From: VXYL01 sp965200375
GTDB taxonomy: Bacteria; Pseudomonadota; Gammaproteobacteria; Pseudomonadales; Azotimanducaceae
Assembly (NCBI GenBank): GCA_965200375.1
Contig: OZ241353.1
Location: 558,001 to 622,000 of the forward strand
DNA length: 64,000 nt
Direction: 5' to 3'
Positions within the stretch are counted from its first letter, which is position 1. The number at the start of each line of letters is the position of its first letter. The translations under genes and the position numbers were made by a program. The notes under the pieces are model-generated. The model did no database searches and was not told the DNA's origin. It saw only the letters and a program-made list of their open reading frames with translations. Positions 27,090 through 34,983 of this stretch are shown here, piece after piece.

Positions 27090-27665
27090 ATGCTCCTAAT
27101 GATCGACAACTACGATTCCTTCACCTACAACGTGGTGCAGTATCTCGGCGAGCTTGGGGCCGAGGTGGTGGTGCATCGCAACGACGAGGTCTCGGTGGAA
27201 GACGTCGAACGGATCGCGCCGGAGCGGATCGTCATCTCGCCGGGGCCGTGTACGCCGACGGAGGCGGGCATCTCCGTTGCAGTGGTGGAGAAGTTCGGGC
27301 CCCGGGTGCCGCTGCTTGGCATCTGCCTTGGCCATCAGAGCATCGCCGCGGCCTATGGCGGCAGCGTGCGGCGGGCGCGGCGCGTAATGCACGGCAAGAC
27401 CAGCGCCATCCACCACGGCGGCCGGGGCGTCTTTCGGGATCTGCCGCCGGCGTTCGAGGCCACCCGCTACCACTCGCTGATCGTGGCCGACTTGCCGGAG
27501 TGCCTCGAGGTGACGGCTTGGACCACCCACGAGGATGGCACGCCGGACGAAATCATGGGCATCAAGCATCGGGAACACCCCGTGGAGGGTGTGCAGTTCC
27601 ATCCGGAGTCCATCAAGACGCCCACCGGCAAGCGGCTGCTTGCCAACTTTCTCAAGGCGGCCTGA
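27090..27665 (+). CDS. trpG: Anthranilate synthase glutaminase subunit TrpG
   Basis: It supplies ammonia to TrpE, or to PabB, in anthranilate or aminodeoxychorismate synthesis. The class I glutamine amidotransferase triad is present: Cys in GICLGHQSIAAAYGG and His-Glu in VQFHPESIKT. The opening MLLMIDNYDSFTYN is typical. The 191-residue length is that of the unfused subunit. It heads trpGDC; trpE is not in the window. Confidence 0.95.
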   Translation: MLLMIDNYDSFTYNVVQYLGELGAEVVVHRNDEVSVEDVERIAPERIVISPGPCTPTEAGISVAVVEKFGPRVPLLGICLGHQSIAAAYGGSVRRARRVMHGKTSAIHHGGRGVFRDLPPAFEATRYHSLIVADLPECLEVTAWTTHEDGTPDEIMGIKHREHPVEGVQFHPESIKTPTGKRLLANFLKAA

Positions 27666-27670
27666 GCACC

Positions 27671-28696
27671 GTGGCGGACGTAGCCAAGGCGCTCGCCGCC
27701 CTGACGGCCGGCTGCGACCTGACCCAGGCCGAAGCAAGGCGCCTGTTCGACGACATCATGGCCGGCGAGCTGGCACCGGCGCAGATCGCCGCGGTGCTGA
27801 TCGCCCTGAAATGCAAAGGCGAGGCGGTTGCCGAGATCGCGGGCGCAGCCGAGGCCATGCGCGCCGCCTCGACGAAAGTGGCTGTCCGCGCACCGTACCT
27901 GGTGGACACCTGCGGCACCGGCGGCAGCGGCGCCGCCAAACGCTTCAACGTCTCCACGGCCGCGGCCTTCGTGGCCGCCGCCGCCGGGGCCCAAGTGGCC
28001 AAGCACGGCAACCGCGCCATGTCCAGCCGCAGCGGCAGCGCGGACGTGCTGGAAGCGGCCGGCGCCGAGCTTGGCCTCGATGCCGCCCAGATCGGGCGCT
28101 GCATCGAGGCGGTGGGCGTGGGCTTCCTGTTCGCGCCGAACCACCATCCGGCCATGCGCCACGCCGGTCCGGTGCGCCGGGAGCTCGGCATCGGCACGGT
28201 GTTCAACCTGCTCGGCCCGCTCACCAATCCGGCCAACGCGCCCTGCCAGGTGGTGGGCGTCTTCGCAGCCGAGTGGCAGCGACCGCTGGCCGAGGTCTGC
28301 CAGGCCCTCGGTTCCCGCCATGTGCTGGCGGTACACAGCCAGGGCCTCGACGAGCTGGCCATCGACGGGGCTTCGCAGGTGGTGGAGCTGGTGGACGGGC
28401 GCATCGACGCCTACGAAGTGGCGCCGGCGGATTTCGGCTTGCCGGAACGCAGCATGGACGGCCTCGGCGCGGCGACGCCCGAGGCCAGCCTGGCGCTGGT
28501 GCGGGCGGCCTTGAACGGCAGCAACGAAGCCGCCGCGGACCTCGTGGCGTTGAACGCTGGCGCCGCGCTCTATGCGGCGGACACGGCGACCACGCTGGCC
28601 CACGGCGTCACCCTGGCGCAGGACGTGATCGCCACCGGCCAGGCTGCGGAGAAGTTTCGGGAATTCGTGGATTTCACCCGGCTGGCCGCGGCGTGA
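27671..28696 (+). CDS. trpD: Anthranilate phosphoribosyltransferase TrpD
   Basis: It joins anthranilate to PRPP. Family blocks are DTCGTGGSGAAKRFNVST (PRPP loop), KHGNRAMSSRSGSADVLE, APNHHPAMRHAGPVRREL and NLLGPLTNPA. GTG 27671 follows the trpG stop by five bases and gives a 341-residue product of normal length. Its end overlaps the trpC start (GTGA, 28693-28696). Confidence 0.95.
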   Translation: MADVAKALAALTAGCDLTQAEARRLFDDIMAGELAPAQIAAVLIALKCKGEAVAEIAGAAEAMRAASTKVAVRAPYLVDTCGTGGSGAAKRFNVSTAAAFVAAAAGAQVAKHGNRAMSSRSGSADVLEAAGAELGLDAAQIGRCIEAVGVGFLFAPNHHPAMRHAGPVRRELGIGTVFNLLGPLTNPANAPCQVVGVFAAEWQRPLAEVCQALGSRHVLAVHSQGLDELAIDGASQVVELVDGRIDAYEVAPADFGLPERSMDGLGAATPEASLALVRAALNGSNEAAADLVALNAGAALYAADTATTLAHGVTLAQDVIATGQAAEKFREFVDFTRLAAA

Positions 28697-29490
28697 GCGG
28701 CATCCTCGCCGAGATCACGGCGCACAAGCGCGCCGAAGTGGCGGCTCGGCAGGCCCGGCGCCCGCTGCCCGAGCTGCGCCGAGCGGCGGAGGCTGCGGCG
28801 CCATGCCGGGGCTTTCGCCAGGCGCTGCTGGACGCCGCCAGGCCAGTCGTTATTGCCGAGATCAAGAAGGCGTCGCCGAGCGCTGGCATCCTGCGGGCGG
28901 ACTTCGACCCCGCCGCCATTGCCAGCGCCTACGAGGCCGCCGGCGCAGCTTGCCTCTCCGTGCTCACCGACCAACGCTACTTCCAGGGCGCGGACTGCCA
29001 CCTGCGCCTAGCGCGGCAGGCGTGCGCCCTGCCGGTGCTGCGCAAGGACTTCGTGGTGGACGCCTACCAGCTGTACGAAGCCCGCACCTTGGGTGCGGAC
29101 TGCGTGTTGCTGATCGTCGCGGCCCTCGATGCGTCGCAGTTGGCGGAGCTCGCACAGCTAGCGAACGAACTCGGCATGGATGCCCTCGTCGAGGTCCACG
29201 ACGAGCGCGAACTGGAGCGGGCGCTCGCGCTGGCGCCTCGGCTGCTCGGCATCAACAACCGAGATCTGGCCACCTTCCGCACACGCATCGAAACCACCCT
29301 CCGTCTGCTGCCGGCGGTGCCCGCCGGCGTCGCCGTCGTCAGCGAGAGCGGCATTGGCGCACCCGAGGACGTGGCGCAGCTCGCCGCCGCCGGGGTGCGG
29401 GCGTTTCTGGTGGGCACGGCGTTCATGCAAGCCAAGGATCCCGGTGCCGCCCTCGAAGCGCTGTTCGGCGACGGGCCGCGGCAACCGTGA
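28693..29490 (+). CDS. trpC: Indole-3-glycerol phosphate synthase TrpC
   Basis: This TIM barrel closes the indole ring from CdRP. Family blocks are VIAEIKKASPSAGILR (catalytic Lys), YFQGADCHL, PVLRKDFVVDAYQLYEAR, GINNRDLATF and VSESGIG. It is unfused (265 residues), without the TrpF half found in E. coli. GTG 28693 overlaps the trpD stop, and its own stop overlaps the next GTG (29487). Confidence 0.95.
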   Translation: MSGILAEITAHKRAEVAARQARRPLPELRRAAEAAAPCRGFRQALLDAARPVVIAEIKKASPSAGILRADFDPAAIASAYEAAGAACLSVLTDQRYFQGADCHLRLARQACALPVLRKDFVVDAYQLYEARTLGADCVLLIVAALDASQLAELAQLANELGMDALVEVHDERELERALALAPRLLGINNRDLATFRTRIETTLRLLPAVPAGVAVVSESGIGAPEDVAQLAAAGVRAFLVGTAFMQAKDPGAALEALFGDGPRQP

Positions 29491-30428
29491 AGCCGCCGCC
29501 GACCTCGGGCCTGCGCCATGTGGCCCTGCATGTCCGCCGCTTCGAGGCCACCTTGGCGTTCTACCGCGATCTGCTTGGGATGCGGGTGGAGTGGCGGCCG
29601 GACACGGACAACGCCTACCTCACCAGCGGCGTGGACAACCTTGCCATCCATCGCGCCGAGGGCCCCGTCGCCGCTGCCGGCCAGCGTCTGGACCACATCG
29701 GCTTCGTGCTGGAAGCTGCGGACGACGTGGACCGCTGGCACGACTATCTGGCAGCCCACGGCGTCGCCCTGGACGCCCCGCCGCGCACCCACCGGGACGG
29801 CGCGCGCAGCTTCTACTGCAAGGACCCGGAAGGCGCCACGGTGCAGTTCATCCACCACCCGCCGCTGGCGGGCACGGTTCGCGCGGCGCCCGGCGACGCG
29901 GCGGCCGGTGATAAGGTCCGCCCCATTCGTTCGGATCGAGAGGGGAAGGCCGTGGCACAGACAGCTATCGAAGAAGGCAAGGCGGCGCCGCTGTTCACGC
30001 TGCCGGATGCGGACGGCAACAAGGTCGCGCTGAAGGACCTTAAGGGCCGGCACGTGGTCGTCTACTTCTACCCCCGGGACGACACCCCCGGCTGCACCAA
30101 GGAAGCCTGCGGCTTCCGAGACCTGTGGGGCGCCGTCGAAGACGCCGGCGCGGCGGTGCTCGGCATCTCGCCGGACAGCGAGGCGTCCCACCGCAAGTTC
30201 CGCGACAAGTACGCGCTGCCGTTCACGCTGCTCTCGGACCCGGAGCGCAAGGTGATGGCCAAGTACGGCGCCTTCGGCGAGAAGACGATGTACGGCAGGA
30301 AGACCCAGGGCGTGATCCGCTCGACGGTGCTGATCGGGCCGGACGGCAAGGTGGTGAAGCACTGGCGCCGGGTGGCGAAGGCGGCCGACCATCCCCAGAA
30401 GGTGCTGGAGGCATTGCAGCAGGCGTAG
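29487..30428 (+). CDS. bcp: VOC (glyoxalase-fold) domain in one frame with a Bcp-type peroxiredoxin
   Basis: One open frame of 313 codons starts at GTG 29487, overlapping the trpC stop. Residues 1-~130 form a VOC domain (LRHVALHVRRFEATLAFYRD, LDHIGFVLEAADDV, FYCKDPEGATVQFIH). After a ~25-residue linker that reads like translated spacer, GTG 29952 begins a normal 158-residue Bcp/PrxQ with the peroxidatic pair in DTPGCTKEACGF (C-x4-C). GTG 29952 has AGGGG six bases upstream, and the decayed duplicate at 33.7 kb has ATG there, so bcp is probably translated separately as well as, or instead of, in fusion. Bcp reduces peroxides using thioredoxin. Confidence 0.82.
   Translation: MKPPPTSGLRHVALHVRRFEATLAFYRDLLGMRVEWRPDTDNAYLTSGVDNLAIHRAEGPVAAAGQRLDHIGFVLEAADDVDRWHDYLAAHGVALDAPPRTHRDGARSFYCKDPEGATVQFIHHPPLAGTVRAAPGDAAAGDKVRPIRSDREGKAVAQTAIEEGKAAPLFTLPDADGNKVALKDLKGRHVVVYFYPRDDTPGCTKEACGFRDLWGAVEDAGAAVLGISPDSEASHRKFRDKYALPFTLLSDPERKVMAKYGAFGEKTMYGRKTQGVIRSTVLIGPDGKVVKHWRRVAKAADHPQKVLEALQQA
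29941..29954 (+). promoter_or_regulatory. Internal ribosome site and start of bcp
   Basis: AGGGG (29941-29945) followed after six bases by GTG 29952 sets the peroxiredoxin start MAQTAIEEGKAAPLF. The duplicated copy keeps GAGAGGG and has ATG at the equivalent position. This supports independent initiation inside the longer VOC frame. Confidence 0.6.
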
Positions 30429-30543
30429 CCCGCCGCCCTTGGGCTCGGCCCATGTAGCCGGCGGGGCGGGCAGCGTTCTTGACCGGACGCGCCGCGCCGT
30501 ATGCCTGCGCAATGCCGACAGTCTTGCCGACGTAACGGGTTCC
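30429..30543 (+). pseudogene. Remnant of the ORF244 gene after bcp
   Basis: Sequence 30429-30495 matches 33803-33870, just before and at the start of the intact gene at 33854-34588. The last ~40 bp match that gene's end and still encode NADSLADVTGS-stop. About 660 bp between are missing, so this copy is an internal deletion. It ends at CTAG, where the repeat is inserted. Confidence 0.7.
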
Positions 30544-30545
30544 TA

Positions 30546-30701
30546 GTGGTTCGATTCCGAATTGACATGGCAAATGGCACGTTCGTCTGTCGTCGCCTCG
30601 GCGTGCGCTACTTGAGGATGTGCCGCCCGCAAGGCCGCCGGCATCCCGGCCCTGCGACGAAACCCGCCGCTGGAGCACACGTCATTTTGGAAGCGGCACA
30701 C
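30546..30701 (+). mobile_element. CTAG-bounded MITE-like repeat inserted at the rpn stop codon
   Basis: A 156-bp copy flanked by TA (30544-30545 and 30702-30703), both within CTAG. The matching unoccupied site is at 34585-34588, where the same left flank (GGTTC) joins the same right flank (CGAGGCCGGGCCTGGGCGAG) through one CTAG. The insertion regenerates the TAG stop of the rpn gene read from the other strand. Confidence 0.9.
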
Positions 30702-31699
30702 TAGCGAGGCCGGGCCTGGGCGAGCAGGTCCAAGCCGCTGCCGCAGTCGATGATCAGGGCGCCGACGCGGGCCAGTTCGTCGCTGTCCTCCACGCCGGCG
30801 AGAACGCCAGCGAGCTCCGTGCCGACGGCCGCGCCGAAGCGCCGGCCAGCCTGGCTGCACAGCAGCGCCCGTTCCGCCGCCAGGCCTTCCCGCCGGGCCT
30901 CCTGCCGGCCTTCCCGCCGGCCCTCGTCGAGCTTGCGCTCCTCCCACTCCCGCAGCGTCTCCTCAAGCATCGTCGGTGCCTCCATCATGTTCGCCAAACC
31001 CGGCAGCCGTCTCTTCAGGCGCGGCCGCAGGACCCCGTCGCACCACGCCTCGAACGACCGCGCCAGCTCCTCGTCGCCCGTCGCCGCCAGCAGCTCCGCG
31101 GCCCGCCGAAGCACCGCCGCCAGCCCTTCCGCCGGCGCCGCGTCCACCGCCATCAGCGCCCGCGCCAAGTTGCCGTCCGCAGCATCGTCGCCGGCGTAGT
31201 CCTTGGCGTCAACCACGCGCAGCTCGTAGCGCGGCTGCCGCAGCGCCAGTTCCCGCGGCATCCAGCCGCCCTGCTCGATGTCCGGCGGCGCGTTCCATGC
31301 GGCCCGGCCGCTGTACGCCACCAGCGGCACGTGCGCCACCGCCCGGGCCCGGACCGCCGACATCCAGCCGGAGCGGCGCAGGTCCCGGCGCAGCAGCACC
31401 GCGTACTCCAGCATGCGCTCGTCCATGTGGGGATCCGGCCGGGACTGGAACTCGATGTGGAACAGCACTCCGGCACCGGGCGCCCCGCGTCCCGCTCTCA
31501 ACGGCGCCCACCACGGCATGTCCGCGATGCGCCGGCGCAGGCTCTCGGTGACGTGTTCCGCCGGCAGCCGCTCCAGACGGCCGAGGTCCAGGCGGTCGAT
31601 CCAGTCGTCGCCGAGCAGGCGGATCAGATCCGCGACCATGCGGCGGTGGGAGAACAGCCGCTTGTTCGCCGGGTCGCTGTGGCGGACCGCTCGTGCCAT
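30701..31699 (-). CDS. Rpn-family recombination-promoting nuclease / putative transposase (PD-(D/E)XK), second copy
   Basis: The 332-residue product begins ARAVRHSDPANKRLFSHRRM and has LERLPAEHV followed by the core VLFHIEFQSRPDPHMDERMLEY, with the E-x-Q nuclease position. LRVVDAKDYAGDD and a charged helical tail (DEGRREGRQEARREG) complete the family layout. ATG 31699 is chosen because upstream codons have no similarity to the paralogue at 5113-6141, though the frame stays open to 32443. Its TAG stop lies in the CTAG target of the adjoining repeat. A rearranged 3' fragment of a close paralogue lies at 34585. Confidence 0.8.
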   Translation of the reverse strand: MARAVRHSDPANKRLFSHRRMVADLIRLLGDDWIDRLDLGRLERLPAEHVTESLRRRIADMPWWAPLRAGRGAPGAGVLFHIEFQSRPDPHMDERMLEYAVLLRRDLRRSGWMSAVRARAVAHVPLVAYSGRAAWNAPPDIEQGGWMPRELALRQPRYELRVVDAKDYAGDDAADGNLARALMAVDAAPAEGLAAVLRRAAELLAATGDEELARSFEAWCDGVLRPRLKRRLPGLANMMEAPTMLEETLREWEERKLDEGRREGRQEARREGLAAERALLCSQAGRRFGAAVGTELAGVLAGVEDSDELARVGALIIDCGSGLDLLAQARPR

Positions 31700-31894
31700 C
31701 TGCGCCACTGTGCGCTGACGCCGCGTCCCCGCGAAACGGCAGCAGGCTGCAAGCACTGTAGGACATCTGCCCACCAGTGACCGTACCGCTAGTTCAACTT
31801 GCCCGCCGGAACCGCGTCGATTGCTATTGTCCGCATTGCCGCCGGGTTGCAACAATGGGCTGAAGGGAATGGAAAGTAAGGGGCCGAACGCCGC

Positions 31895-32656
31895 ATGACA
31901 GCTACCACCTTCCAGTCGTTGGTCGCGGGCCTTCCCCACGCGCACCGTGCCAACCTTGCCTGCATCCTTGAAATCGAGAGTGAAGACACGTCTGCGATCT
32001 GCGAACGCGTTCGTTGGCTCTACCACTCCAAGGTACGCGCTGGCTTGAGGGCTCAAGGCAACGCGTTGGCCGACACGGTTCTCTCGAAGACCACTGGCAA
32101 GCGCGTGCGGGCAGTTGACAAAGACTATCCGCCACCTACATGGGAACATCTGGTCGAGGGGCTGGGACGGAAACTCCGAGTTCACGACGCCGATGCGGAT
32201 GTGGTGGACAACGAGTGGTACATCTGCGATCGCGTCATCGTTGATGCCATGGCCAAGATGAGCCCCAAACAGCGCCGGCAGTTCTTCGAGGCAGGGGCGT
32301 CTGCAACAGCTGTGGCAGAGGATGCCCACAAAAAGGGGCGGCTCAAAGGGCCGCTTCGGACGGCGAGTGCGCTGGGGCTGGCAAACGCATGGGGTTTCGG
32401 CCTCTACCAAACGGCGACGACGGCTTTGGCATTCGTCACCCAAGCAGTAGGCATCTCGCTGCCTTTCGCTGCCTACACGGGGCTTAGTTCAACCATAGCC
32501 TTCGTTCTCGGTCCCGCGGGCTGGCTTGGCGTTGGGCTCTGGACGTTCCTAAAGGTAACCTCTGCCGATTGGAGAAAATTGACTCCGGTCATCATCTACG
32601 TCATCCAAGCGAAGGAACAGTCTCGCTTGGGCGTTGAACCGATCTCCGACGGCTGA
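31895..32656 (+). CDS. Unknown protein with hydrophobic centre (loosely YaaW-like)
   Basis: The 253-residue protein has a polar N-terminal half with WEHLVEGLGRKLRV and DRVIVDAMAKMSPKQRRQFFE, then two hydrophobic stretches rich in Ala/Gly (residues ~155-220), then WRKLTPVIIYVIQAKEQ. The layout recalls YaaW/DUF3944-like proteins, in which an acidic half precedes a glycine-rich hydrophobic domain, but I would not assign the family firmly. AAGGGG stands 11 bases before ATG 31895. G+C is lower than in the flanking genes, so acquisition by transfer is likely. Confidence 0.6.
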   Translation: MTATTFQSLVAGLPHAHRANLACILEIESEDTSAICERVRWLYHSKVRAGLRAQGNALADTVLSKTTGKRVRAVDKDYPPPTWEHLVEGLGRKLRVHDADADVVDNEWYICDRVIVDAMAKMSPKQRRQFFEAGASATAVAEDAHKKGRLKGPLRTASALGLANAWGFGLYQTATTALAFVTQAVGISLPFAAYTGLSSTIAFVLGPAGWLGVGLWTFLKVTSADWRKLTPVIIYVIQAKEQSRLGVEPISDG

Positions 32657-32674
32657 GACAGGCAGGCACTGTCA

Positions 32675-33157
32675 CTAGCGCCCCATGATCTTCTCCGAGC
32701 GTGTTCTGAGCTTGCGTCCGTGCCGCAGGAAGTCGAAGCCGTCGTCCCCATCTGCAGCGACGGATGGCGGCTTGTTTTGACCATCCGACGCCTCCGGGTG
32801 TCCTCCTTTATCACCCAGACTGCCACCTTCGGCTGCGCTGAAGCCGGGCTCACCCTTGCCGCCTATGGTCGGGGCACCCTCTCTCTTGCGCTTCGCCAGC
32901 CGAACCTCAAAGCCAATGTACGCAACGAGCAAACCAGCGAGCAGGACGTTTTTCAACGCAAATACAGCCGAGAGGGAACCGACGATGGAATCTCCCTCGC
33001 CCATGGACGCCAAGAGCTGAACGAACTCCACATATTCGCCGTAGATGTACTCTGCGAGTACGACAAGGCCCGCGCATGAGGCAAGCCACTTCCACCGAGG
33101 ACGAAGCAGCAGAAATCCGGATGAGGCGAACACCAAGCTGGAAATGCCTCGCAGCAT
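32675..33157 (-). CDS. Hypothetical membrane protein
   Basis: The 160-residue protein has hydrophobic segments near residues 5-20 and 23-40 and a third around NVLLAGLLVAYIGFEV (about 70-85). A glycine-rich polar tail with a basic C-terminus (RHGRKLRTRSEKIMGR) follows. ATG 33157 is 12 bases after the stop of the gene upstream, so the two form a small operon. I recognise no family. It converges on the gene at 31895-32656 with only 18 bp between stops. Confidence 0.55.
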   Translation of the reverse strand: MLRGISSLVFASSGFLLLRPRWKWLASCAGLVVLAEYIYGEYVEFVQLLASMGEGDSIVGSLSAVFALKNVLLAGLLVAYIGFEVRLAKRKREGAPTIGGKGEPGFSAAEGGSLGDKGGHPEASDGQNKPPSVAADGDDGFDFLRHGRKLRTRSEKIMGR

Positions 33158-33169
33158 GGCGTCGGTTAC

Positions 33170-33442
33170 TCAACCCAAGCCAAGGTACGCGAGCAGTGCG
33201 CCAAATGGCAGGAGCTTGAGGCGGTTCCTGATCGTGGCCTCCTCGGCCGCCACGAGTTCCTCGAGTTCATCTTCCGTGTAGTCCTCCACTCGACGTTGCT
33301 GCAGGGCGAGCTTCGTCTTGACCTTTTTGATGGCCTTCTCCCGGATGGGCTTCCGCGTCCGCTCCAGGAGTCGCTGGCTCATAGACCCGCTCGCCGCCTT
33401 GAGCTGTTCTTTCAACGGCGACCGCCTAATCCAATCTCTCAT
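33170..33442 (-). CDS. Hypothetical small protein with C-terminal membrane segment
   Basis: The 90-residue protein is strongly charged and helical (SQRLLERTRKPIREKAIKKV, then EDYTEDELEELVAAEEA). It ends in a short hydrophobic stretch LLPFGALLAYLGLG that could anchor it in the membrane. ATG 33442 is the first sensible start; a longer frame upstream runs into duplicated pseudogene sequence. It is the first gene of the two-gene operon with 33157-32675. Confidence 0.55.
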   Translation of the reverse strand: MRDWIRRSPLKEQLKAASGSMSQRLLERTRKPIREKAIKKVKTKLALQQRRVEDYTEDELEELVAAEEATIRNRLKLLPFGALLAYLGLG

Positions 33443-33502
33443 GCGCGCACCATAGCACGGCAACCGGCAGGCGCACGCTGGCACCGAGCGCCCTTCCGTC
33501 GC

Positions 33503-33802
33503 GACGCCCCGCCGCGCACCCACCGGGACGGCGCGCGCAGCTTCTACTGCAAGGACCCGGAAGGCGCCACGGCAGTTCATCCACCACCCCGCCGCTGGCG
33601 GGCACGGTTCGCGCGGCGCCCGGCGACGCGGCGGCCGGTGATAAGGTCCGCCGCATCGTTCCATTCGAGAGGGCAAAGGCCATGGCACAACCGGCTGTCG
33701 GTGCTGATCGGGCCGGACGGCAAGGTGGTGAAGCACTGGCGCCGGGTGGCGAAGGCGGCCGACCATCCGCAGAAGGTGCTGGAGGCGTTGCAGCAGGCCT
33801 AG
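33503..33802 (+). pseudogene. Decayed duplicate of the VOC-bcp segment
   Basis: The copy matches 29772-29970 (end of VOC domain, spacer, first six bcp codons) and then jumps to the equivalent of 30325-30428 (last third of bcp). About 355 bp of bcp are missing, including the CTKEAC active site, and small indels break the VOC frame. It keeps an ATG and ribosome site where the intact copy has GTG 29952. Confidence 0.88.
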
Positions 33803-33853
33803 CCCGTCGCCCCTGGCATCGGCCCATGTAGCCAGCGGGGCGGGCAGCGTTTC

Positions 33854-34588
33854 TTGATCGGACGCGTCGCGGCGGCGGCCCCCTCCCAGCCGCGCCATGC
33901 CTTCCGACTTGCGGCCGCTGCCTTGGCGGCGCTGCCGGTGGGCTTCGCCGCGGGCACCCTGGTCGGCGCTCGCCTGCTGGCGCCGGCTGAAGCGGCCCCG
34001 GGGGCGCAGGGAGCGGCAGCGCTGGCCATCGCCGGCTGCGGCGCTTTCGGAGCTGCCGCGCTGGCGCTCTTCGCCGGGGGCGCCGCCATGGCCCTCCGCC
34101 CCCGTGCCGCTCGCGTGCTCACCTTCGTTCTAGGCGGCGCGTCGTTCGCGGTGATGGTGTACGCGACACGGCACTTCGTGGTCGACAGAATGGCCCAGAG
34201 CCGCGCCTTCGACGCCGCCTACGCGCAGGTGCCGCCGTTCGCCTTCTCGCTAGAGACCGGCAACGCTGGCCGGCACCCCTTCTCGGCGCTGGCCTACGAG
34301 GGCCACGCCTACCGGGCGGTGCGTCCTGGCGGCTGGCACTGCGAAGGCGACGGGCGCCGCCGGGATCACTTGGCCCTGTTCGAAGCGTTGCGGGAGCTCG
34401 ATCCGGCCAAGCTCGAAACCTGCCCGCAGCACGTTGCCTGGCGCGTCGGCGATGCGCCCGAGACGTCCGCCTGCGTTGCCGCGGACGCACCGTTGCTGGC
34501 GGTGGCGGACACCATGGTCGAAGCCACGGCCCGTCGCGCCGTGTGCCGGCGCGATGCCGACAGTCTTGCGGATGTGCCAGGTTCCTAG
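33854..34588 (+). CDS. Hypothetical membrane protein (ORF244)
   Basis: The 244-residue protein has three N-terminal hydrophobic segments within residues 15-110 and a soluble C-terminal half with several Cys (GGWHCEGDG, ETCPQHVAW, ETSACVAAD). That arrangement suggests an anchored extracytoplasmic domain with disulphides. TTG 33854 is the first start. A nearly fully deleted paralogue at 30429-30543 keeps the same start region and the same last codons, which supports that this was a real gene in the ancestral segment. No family is recognised. Confidence 0.6.
   Translation: MIGRVAAAAPSQPRHAFRLAAAALAALPVGFAAGTLVGARLLAPAEAAPGAQGAAALAIAGCGAFGAAALALFAGGAAMALRPRAARVLTFVLGGASFAVMVYATRHFVVDRMAQSRAFDAAYAQVPPFAFSLETGNAGRHPFSALAYEGHAYRAVRPGGWHCEGDGRRRDHLALFEALRELDPAKLETCPQHVAWRVGDAPETSACVAADAPLLAVADTMVEATARRAVCRRDADSLADVPGS
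34585..34588. other. Empty CTAG target site of the MITE-like repeat
   Basis: GGTTC-CTAG-CGAGGCCGGG here equals the joined flanks of the filled site at 30543-30704. The CTAG also carries the stop codons of ORF244 (plus strand) and of the rpn remnant (minus strand). Confidence 0.85.
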
Positions 34589-34870
34589 CGAGGCCGGGCC
34601 TGGGCGAGCAGGTCCTGATCATCGATTGCGGCAGCGGCTCGGAGTGCCAACGGGCCAGTTCGTCGCTGTCCTCGACGCCGGCGAGAACGCCAGCGAGCTC
34701 CGTGCCGGTGGCAGCGCCGAAACGCCGGCAGCCAAAGCTGCACAGCAGCGCCTGTTCCGCCGCCAAGCCTTCCCGCCCGCAGCATCCAGCCGCCGCGCTC
34801 GCTCTCCCGCGGCACGCGCCATGCGGCCCGGCCGATGGCCGGTTCGCCGTGGCACGAAGGACGACACGGA
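34585..34870 (-). pseudogene. Rearranged 3' fragment of an rpn gene
   Basis: The first ~200 bp closely follow 30701-30890 (end of the intact rpn gene) with small indels, then jump to fragments resembling 31250-31310 and beyond. The frame is broken and the nuclease core is gone. Together with 33503-34588 it forms the second copy of the duplicated segment. Confidence 0.8.
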
Positions 34871-34930
34871 CGAGAAGGGAACTCCCCAAGCGTCGTTGCG
34901 AGGCAGTGCTATGCTGCCAACCGGCACTGG

Positions 34931-34981
34931 CGAACCTGTGGAGCCGGCGAACCTGTGGAGCCGGCAAACCTGTGGAGAGCG
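34931..34981. repeat. Three tandem 17-bp repeats before the second SMP-30 gene
   Basis: CGAACCTGTGGAGCCGG occurs twice exactly, and a third unit ends GTGGAGAGCGG. The third unit supplies the GGAG Shine-Dalgarno for TTG 34984, so slippage here may have built the ribosome site. The rest of 34871-34930 shows no gene. Confidence 0.8.
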
Positions 34982-34983
34982 GC

